Positions 1-3,546 of a stretch of 5,883 bases of DNA are shown piece by piece (positions within the stretch are counted from its first letter, which is position 1; every line of letters starts with the position of its first letter). The stretch is taken from NCBI GenBank assembly GCA_958451705.1, contig CAUDRD010000113.1, forward strand, positions 1 through 5,883, written 5' to 3'. The notes below the pieces were generated by a model. That model had not been told where the DNA came from, did not search any database, and saw only the letters and a list, made by a program, of their open reading frames with translations. This DNA comes from an uncultured Oscillospiraceae bacterium (lineage in GTDB: Bacteria; Bacillota; Clostridia; Oscillospirales; Acutalibacteraceae). The translations under genes and the position numbers were made by a program.

Positions 1-2264
1 TTTGTGGGGTCTGTAATATCAGTGCCTTTAAATGAAAATACCGCATTTTCGTACTCTGCCGTATATACCTCGGGAGAACCTGCAAGGTTCATAAGCATTT
101 CTGAAATGATAACTCCGTTTTTAAGGCCGTCTATAACTTTTCTTGCAAAAAGTACGTCATCATAACGGGTGACATATTCTTTATCGGCTTCGGAAAGAAG
201 TGAATATTCCTTTTCGATCTCCGCAACGGTCTTTTCTGTCTCTACGGTAATATTAAGGGGATCTATTTCAGTGAAAATTCTTTCGTCAAGTGCCTGAACC
301 TTTGTCCAAAGCTCTTCTGCCCTATCAGCAGCCGCAAGGAGTTTTTCACTGTCACACATTTTCTTTACTTCATCGTTCTGGATTTCATAAAGGGCAAGAA
401 CTTCGATAATTTTATCTCTGTCTTTAAGCGTGACTTTATCGGCATCAGGCAGAGCGGCAATAAGCTTATTGAGATTTTCCGCCGCATCCTGGTTATTAAG
501 ATTTTCTATAATTGTAACGCATTTTAAAAGTTTATCGGAGTTTTCCACAAGAGCTTTGCTCTCCTGTGAAAGTGAATTATATTTTGAATACCAACTGTTT
601 ACCGTGTCGCTGTCATTAATTGTAAGTGCATCGGGATTTACATTTTTAATGTACTCGTTAAGCTCAGCTACAATTGTTTCCTCGTTTTTAAGGTTTTCTA
701 TTTTTTTGAGCATCTCTTCGAGGCTTTCGTAATTTGTAACCTTTGCCTTTTCGCTGTCGCTCATTAAATCATAGCGAAGCTTGAGTCTCTCAAGACGGTA
801 CTCATCCCTTACTGTTACGCCTGTAAAATCAAAAAGTGATATGGCGTTTATCATATCCTGTGCGGTATATTCTCCGTCGGCGGAATCCTCATGGCTGAAG
901 CAGTACATCTTTCCGCCGTCGTTATAGAAGTAAATTGAACCGTCAGCTCCTATGGCCGCACTCTGTGAACAGTACTGAAGCTGTGACGGAATTGCAAGAA
1001 TGTCATATTCGGGCTCAGTCTGTCCCTGTTTATCAGATATTACATAAACACATGAGGAACTTGGAGTATATCCGCCGGAAGCATATCCGCCGTAATCTGT
1101 CACATATATCTTAACTTCATAGCCGTTTTCCTCTGTTGCGTATGCAGTGGAGATAATGGGAGAAGCCTGGGTTTTAACCTCATCTATCTGATAGATTATC
1201 TGGAGGGTTTCGCTATCCATTACAGTAAAACCGTTGCCGGAGGAAATTCCACCGCCGCCGATATAGAGTCTGCCGCCGAATACAACGGGACTTGAAGTAA
1301 TATCGTTGCCGATATTTGTCTTGATTATAGAAGAAGTATCAAAGGTGTTGTCCCCTGAAAGCTTTACTGAATATATATTTCCGCTTTTAAGGGCGACAAA
1401 AACTCTGTTTGTCGCAGCATCGTAGTGAACGCTGCTTCTTATTCCTGATGCAGCATCGGGCTCGAGAACAAGAGTATCGTATACCTTATCCTCAGTAAGG
1501 CTGTGGATAACAAGCTCCGTTGCCTCGCCGCCGAAAATTATAGTATCGCCCACAATTGCGCCGGCGCTCCAGTAGTAGCCGCTCTTCATGTTTTCCGGCT
1601 TATATGTCCAAAGAGGAGCTTTTACCTCGTCGCTCTTTTCGGGATTTTCGTCCACTGTATCGAAGCAAACGTAAGCTCCTTCCTTTGCGCTTCCGTCAGA
1701 AACTCCTACATATATGTGGCCGTCATATCCAGTTACAGCTGAAAGAGGCTGTATTCTGTTATTTGCTCCTCCTATGGGCTCGGAGATCCAAAGCTGCTCC
1801 ATTGTCTCTTCGTCATAGGCGATTATAACTGCTCCTTTACCGTCAGCTGCTGCACGGGGTACATAGATAACTCCGTCATAATAGGCGATTGTAGAAAAAA
1901 ACTGGCTTTTTCCGGCGCATGGAACGGATTTTAAAATTTCTCCCGTTTTTGCGTCAACACGGTAGAGCTTGCTCTGTCCAGCTAAAAGACAGTAAAGGTA
2001 ATCTCCTACAATAACAGGAGTACCGGGAACATCGCTCCAGCCGGTGCCGAAGGATGTAGCCCATTTTTCTACTGTGGAACCTGCGTAAAGAGGAGTTTTG
2101 CTGTCCACTATTCCCTGAGAGAGAGCATCCCCTCTGAACTGGGAATAACTTAGGTATTCCTTTTCGGGGGTAACTGATCTTGTAGCTGAAATGCTTATGG
2201 GCAGCGAAAGCATAACGGCAAAAACAAGAACAAGACTCACAATGGATTTTGTGATTTTCTTCAT
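1..2264 (-). CDS. Secreted PQQ-like β-propeller protein with four helical repeats, under B12 riboswitch control (C-terminus beyond window)
   Basis: Open frame of 754 complete codons from ATG at 2264-2262 to the window edge with no stop, so the 3' end is missing. The start is supported by an AAAGGA site 10 nt upstream and by the signal peptide that follows: MKKITKS, a hydrophobic stretch to about residue 25, then SISA with likely cleavage near residue 27. Residues about 55-460 contain repeated blade-like units (VIVGDYLYCL, YYDGVIYV, GYDGHIYVGV, AIVGDTIIFGG, VVFGGRLYIGGG, AIGADGSIYFYNDGG), each a 'xxGdxIYv' strand often followed by a 'l.a.D..tG' strand. This is the pattern of PQQ-like/WD-like propellers, probably 7-8 blades. 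Residues about 468-715 are four helical modules. The last visible residues (about 735-754, VFSFKGTDIT) look like the start of another β-rich domain. It is probably exported and cell-wall associated or secreted. No catalytic motif is seen. The upstream cobalamin riboswitch suggests a role in corrinoid acquisition; this is inference. PQQ-like propeller folding does not imply PQQ binding. Confidence 0.9.
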   Translation of the reverse strand, partial: MKKITKSIVSLVLVFAVMLSLPISISATRSVTPEKEYLSYSQFRGDALSQGIVDSKTPLYAGSTVEKWATSFGTGWSDVPGTPVIVGDYLYCLLAGQSKLYRVDAKTGEILKSVPCAGKSQFFSTIAYYDGVIYVPRAAADGKGAVIIAYDEETMEQLWISEPIGGANNRIQPLSAVTGYDGHIYVGVSDGSAKEGAYVCFDTVDENPEKSDEVKAPLWTYKPENMKSGYYWSAGAIVGDTIIFGGEATELVIHSLTEDKVYDTLVLEPDAASGIRSSVHYDAATNRVFVALKSGNIYSVKLSGDNTFDTSSIIKTNIGNDITSSPVVFGGRLYIGGGGISSGNGFTVMDSETLQIIYQIDEVKTQASPIISTAYATEENGYEVKIYVTDYGGYASGGYTPSSSCVYVISDKQGQTEPEYDILAIPSQLQYCSQSAAIGADGSIYFYNDGGKMYCFSHEDSADGEYTAQDMINAISLFDFTGVTVRDEYRLERLKLRYDLMSDSEKAKVTNYESLEEMLKKIENLKNEETIVAELNEYIKNVNPDALTINDSDTVNSWYSKYNSLSQESKALVENSDKLLKCVTIIENLNNQDAAENLNKLIAALPDADKVTLKDRDKIIEVLALYEIQNDEVKKMCDSEKLLAAADRAEELWTKVQALDERIFTEIDPLNITVETEKTVAEIEKEYSLLSEADKEYVTRYDDVLFARKVIDGLKNGVIISEMLMNLAGSPEVYTAEYENAVFSFKGTDITDPT
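120..863 (-). repeat. Four tandem helical protein repeats (about 60-64 residues each)
   Basis: Within the β-propeller protein, residues about 468-715 form four diverged copies of one module. They align on a Tyr and the segment after it: YDLMSDSEKAKV (Tyr498), YNSLSQESKALV (Tyr562), YEIQNDEVKKM (Tyr626) and YSLLSEADKEYV (Tyr687), at spacings of 64, 64 and 61 residues. Each copy ends in an amphipathic helix closing with ENL, ENL, EEL or DGL. Each begins with a helix such as LNEYIKNV, LNKLIAAL or LDERIFTEI, followed by a short 'L/V-T-hydrophobic' strand-like turn. The DNA copies have diverged, so the array is old. Similar helical spacers are common in clostridial surface proteins. A role as a stalk or binding scaffold is inference. 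Confidence 0.8.
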
Positions 2265-2274
2265 TTTTCTTTTT

Positions 2275-2280
2275 TCCTTT
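2275..2280 (-). promoter_or_regulatory. Ribosome binding site of the β-propeller gene
   Basis: On the minus strand AAAGGA lies 10 nt before the ATG at 2264, in a purine-only stretch. It supports this start over an out-of-frame ATG upstream at 2325, which opens only a 123-codon frame without recognisable protein features. The site is downstream of the attenuator, so translation depends on read-through of the terminator. Confidence 0.7.
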
Positions 2281-2317
2281 CTCTTTTTTCGGCATCTTCA
2301 CACCATACCTAAAAGGG

Positions 2318-2351
2318 AAAAACAAAAAAAGCCGGGCTAAAAGCTCGGCTT
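2318..2351 (-). terminator. Rho-independent terminator, the off-switch of the cobalamin riboswitch
   Basis: On the minus strand AAGCCGAGCT, loop TTT and AGCCCGGCTT form a 10-position stem with 9 Watson-Crick pairs and one A·C mismatch. It is followed by a T-rich run (seven T counting the stem end, G, five T). The direction is clear because the T-run exists only on the minus strand. It sits between the aptamer and the start codon of the gene at 2264, with no gene ending here, so it is an attenuator rather than an end-of-operon terminator. Cobalamin binding is expected to favour this hairpin and stop transcription. Confidence 0.88.
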
Positions 2352-2439
2352 AAGGCATGAGAAAGAAACCGGAAATGAAAACACAAAATCCGCTTTTTTC
2401 TTTAATCGCCTCGATTTCCCGCCGAAATCAGCAATCAAC
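2352..2439 (-). other. Riboswitch expression-platform linker with hairpin and possible antiterminator
   Basis: This is non-coding leader between the B12 aptamer and the terminator. It holds a perfect 6-bp hairpin at 2413-2429 (GATTTC and GAAATC with a 5-nt loop). An alternative pairing is visible on the minus-strand RNA: TCGGC (2425-2421) with GCCGA (2349-2345) in the 5' arm of the terminator, plus GAGGC (2412-2408) with GCCTT (2356-2352). This would open both the linker hairpin and the terminator, as an antiterminator should. The pairing is short, bipartite and was found by eye, so it is tentative. No gene is seen here on either strand. Confidence 0.45.
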
Positions 2440-2607
2440 GCACTACGGCAGGTCTCCTGGCTCAAAATCATCCTCCGGCTACACCTTCCCGGTTTCCCAG
2501 TGGCAGAGCAAACGCTCTAAAAGCCTTCGTCATTTTTACAGTAGCGGGGGCTGCTGCGGAGTCTAACCGCATTCCCTTTTAATTTACCCTTCGGTAAAAC
2601 CGTAATC
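2440..2607 (-). promoter_or_regulatory. Cobalamin (B12) riboswitch aptamer
   Basis: Read on the minus strand, all conserved blocks of the cobalamin riboswitch family (Rfam RF00174) appear in order. There is a small hairpin (UUUACC-GAAG-GGUAAA, 2598-2583), then UUAAAAGGGAA, then GCGGUUAGACUCCGC. Next come GCAGCAGCCCCCGC and UACUGU (2557-2538), GCCACUGGGAAACC (2504-2491), GGGAAGG (near 2490), and the B12 box AGCCAGGAGACCUGCC (2462-2447). The closing stem is visible as UACGG (2604-2600) pairing with CCGUA (2448-2444) just after the B12 box. The family binds adenosylcobalamin or related corrinoids and normally turns the downstream gene off when ligand is abundant. A terminator follows at 2318-2351, pointing to transcriptional control of the β-propeller gene. 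Open frames overlapping this RNA are spurious. Confidence 0.96.
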
Positions 2608-2611
2608 CGCC

Positions 2612-2625
2612 GGGGCAAAAGCCCC
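2612..2625 (-). other. 5' leader hairpin preceding the B12 aptamer
   Basis: A perfect 5-bp GC-rich hairpin, GGGGC-TTTT-GCCCC on the minus strand, lies between the inferred transcription start (near 2639) and the aptamer. It has no T-run, so it is not a terminator. It may stabilise the transcript's 5' end or be a peripheral aptamer element. Confidence 0.5.
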
Positions 2626-2645
2626 TGTGTGAAGTTGTCATTGTT

Positions 2646-2674
2646 ACTATACATTACCTTTGCTTTCATGTCAA
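2646..2674 (-). promoter_or_regulatory. σA-type promoter for the riboswitch and β-propeller gene
   Basis: On the minus strand TTGACA (2674-2669, perfect -35) is followed by a 17-nt spacer and TATAGT (2651-2646, one mismatch to the -10 consensus). Transcription would start near 2639, giving a leader of about 375 nt that contains the whole riboswitch and terminator. A promoter this close to consensus fits a unit whose control lies mainly at attenuation. Confidence 0.85.
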
Positions 2675-2692
2675 ACAAAAGGTTAAAATATT

Positions 2693-2712
2693 TGTAAGAA
2701 AAATGTAAGAAA
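2693..2712. repeat. Direct repeat with 11-bp period (TGTAAGAAA twice), candidate regulator site
   Basis: TGTAAGAAA occurs at 2693-2701 and again at 2704-2712, exactly 11 bp apart on the plus strand. One helical turn between two same-direction half-sites is the usual geometry for OmpR/PhoB-family response regulators. It lies about 19 bp upstream of the -35 of the minus-strand promoter, a suitable position for an activator. The half-site partly resembles the VanR box and WalR TGTWAH-N5-TGTWAH patterns as recalled. Binding by the adjacent regulator is inference. Confidence 0.5.
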
Positions 2713-2730
2713 TACAAGCGCTGAATTGTA

Positions 2731-2751
2731 ACTATTATCCCTCACAATAGT
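2731..2751. repeat. Short inverted repeat in the divergent intergenic region
   Basis: ACTATT (2731-2736) and AATAGT (2746-2751) are a perfect 6-bp inverted repeat with a 9-bp centre, about midway between the two divergent promoters. It could be an operator for a dimeric repressor, but in AT-rich DNA a repeat of this length may arise by chance. Confidence 0.25.
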
Positions 2752-2769
2752 AATTGCAGGAGAAAGGGC

Positions 2770-2791
2770 GCAATTCTGCTGCAATACTTCT
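2770..2791 (+). repeat. Tandem 11-bp direct repeat over the -35 region, candidate response-regulator operator
   Basis: GCAATTCTGCT (2770-2780) is immediately followed by GCAATACTTCT (2781-2791), 9 of 11 bases identical, so GCAAT half-sites recur at one helical turn. The second copy reaches the -35 position of the promoter ahead of the response-regulator gene, which itself lacks a good -35 hexamer. This matches class II activation sites of OmpR-family regulators and suggests autoregulation by the downstream regulator. The half-site differs from that of the repeat at 2693-2712, so both need not bind the same protein. Confidence 0.5.
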
Positions 2792-2816
2792 TTTTATTGT
2801 CATGCTGGTGTATAAT
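2788..2816 (+). promoter_or_regulatory. Promoter of the two-component operon
   Basis: A perfect -10 box TATAAT (2811-2816) lies 41 bp before the ATG. At 17 bp spacing the -35 position reads TTCTTT (2788-2793), a poor match, and no proper extended -10 TGn is present. A weak -35 covered by an 11-bp direct repeat fits activator-dependent transcription. The start site would be near 2823. Confidence 0.6.
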
Positions 2817-2840
2817 TGACGTAAAAGTTTTATGAGCAAA

Positions 2841-2847
2841 GAGAGGA
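2841..2847 (+). promoter_or_regulatory. Ribosome binding site of the response regulator
   Basis: GAGAGGA ends 9 nt before the ATG at 2857, within a purine-rich run that continues to the start codon. It gives good complementarity to the 16S anti-Shine-Dalgarno sequence. Confidence 0.75.
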
Positions 2848-2856
2848 AAAGGGTAA

Positions 2857-3546
2857 ATGTATAACATTCTTGTTTGTGACGACGATAAGGCGATACTTGA
2901 TTCAATCGAGATCTATCTAAAAGCGGAGGGCTACAACGTTGTCCGTGCGGAAAACGGAGAAGAGGCCGTTGAAGCTGTTAAAGGCAAAGATATCCACTGT
3001 GCGGTCATGGATATTATGATGCCGGGCCTTGACGGACTTGGAGCCACCCTCAAGCTTCGTGAAGATCACAATTTCCCAATTATTTTACTTTCGGCAAAAA
3101 GCGAGGATTCCGATAAAATAACAGGGCTTACCTTCGGCGCAGACGACTATGTTACAAAGCCATTTAATCCCCTTGAGCTTGTGGCGAGAATTAAATCCCA
3201 GATAAGACGTTTTGTCAACCTCGGCAGCATCGAAAAAAAGGAGAACGCAATCGTAAATGGCGGCCTGGTGCTGGACACCGCCGCCAGAGAGCTTACCGTT
3301 GACGGAGAACCGGTTCACCTTACCGCAAGAGAATACGGAATAGTTGAGCTGCTTATGAAAAACCTCGGCAGAGTGCTTTCAACTCAGCAAATCTATGAAG
3401 CGGTATGGAATGAACCCAGTTTTTCCACGGAAAAGACAGTAACCGTTCACATAAGGCGAATAAGGGAAAAGATCGAGATAAATCCCAAAGAGCCTAAATA
3501 TTTAAAGGTGGTGTGGGGAATTGGCTACAAAATTGAGAAAATTTAG
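2857..3546 (+). CDS. OmpR-family response regulator, VanR-like
   Basis: This complete gene of 229 codons plus TAG has the usual length for the OmpR/PhoB family. The receiver domain (residues 1-119) carries the acidic pocket D8-D9-D10, the phosphoacceptor D52 in VMDIMMPGLDG, S79 (Thr/Ser switch), Y98 and K101 in the KPF motif. These residues indicate a phosphorylatable, active receiver. After a short linker, residues about 131-229 form a winged-helix DNA-binding domain: VHLTAREYGIVELL, then TVTVHIRRIREKI as the recognition-helix region, and VVWGIGYKIEKI as the C-terminal hairpin. The segment KITGLTFGADDYVTKPFNPLELVARIKSQIRR is close to VanR-type regulators, but no van resistance genes are visible, so the target is unknown. 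The stop codon lies inside the kinase gene that follows (26-nt overlap), indicating co-transcription and translational coupling. It may autoregulate through the direct repeat at 2770-2791 and perhaps act on the divergent gene. Confidence 0.96.
   Translation: MYNILVCDDDKAILDSIEIYLKAEGYNVVRAENGEEAVEAVKGKDIHCAVMDIMMPGLDGLGATLKLREDHNFPIILLSAKSEDSDKITGLTFGADDYVTKPFNPLELVARIKSQIRRFVNLGSIEKKENAIVNGGLVLDTAARELTVDGEPVHLTAREYGIVELLMKNLGRVLSTQQIYEAVWNEPSFSTEKTVTVHIRRIREKIEINPKEPKYLKVVWGIGYKIEKI
3504..3511 (+). promoter_or_regulatory. Ribosome binding site that fixes the TTG start of the kinase
   Basis: AAAGGTGG, inside the end of the response-regulator gene, lies 9 nt before TTG at 3521. It is one base from AAGGAGG. 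The kinase frame is closed upstream by TAA at 3503-3505. Only TTG codons (3521, 3533) lie before the first membrane segment, while the first in-frame ATG (near 3716) would remove it. The 3521 start has the best-placed site. Confidence 0.6.

Noticed and set aside
430..732. Plus-strand open frame of 100 codons
   Set aside because: It lies antisense to the helical repeats of the β-propeller gene, has a low-complexity Ser/Leu/Phe product and no ribosome binding site. It is a shadow of the real minus-strand frame.
1503..1828. Two overlapping plus-strand open frames
   Set aside because: They are antisense to the β-propeller coding region, overlap each other, and lack a recognisable domain or start signal.
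1954..2325. Minus-strand frame of 123 codons starting upstream of the β-propeller gene
   Set aside because: It is out of frame with the signal-peptide protein, begins just after the terminator, and gives a Cys/Arg/Lys-rich product typical of an off-frame reading.
2329..2351. The same hairpin as a plus-strand terminator
   Set aside because: On the plus strand the stem is followed by AAGGCATGAG, not a T-run, and no plus-strand gene ends nearby.
2357..2717. Open frames on both strands across the intergenic region
   Set aside because: They lie over the cobalamin riboswitch, whose conserved RNA blocks explain the sequence completely. The predicted peptides have no protein-like features.
3085..3318. 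Minus-strand frame of 77 codons
   Set aside because: It is antisense to the conserved receiver domain of the response regulator.
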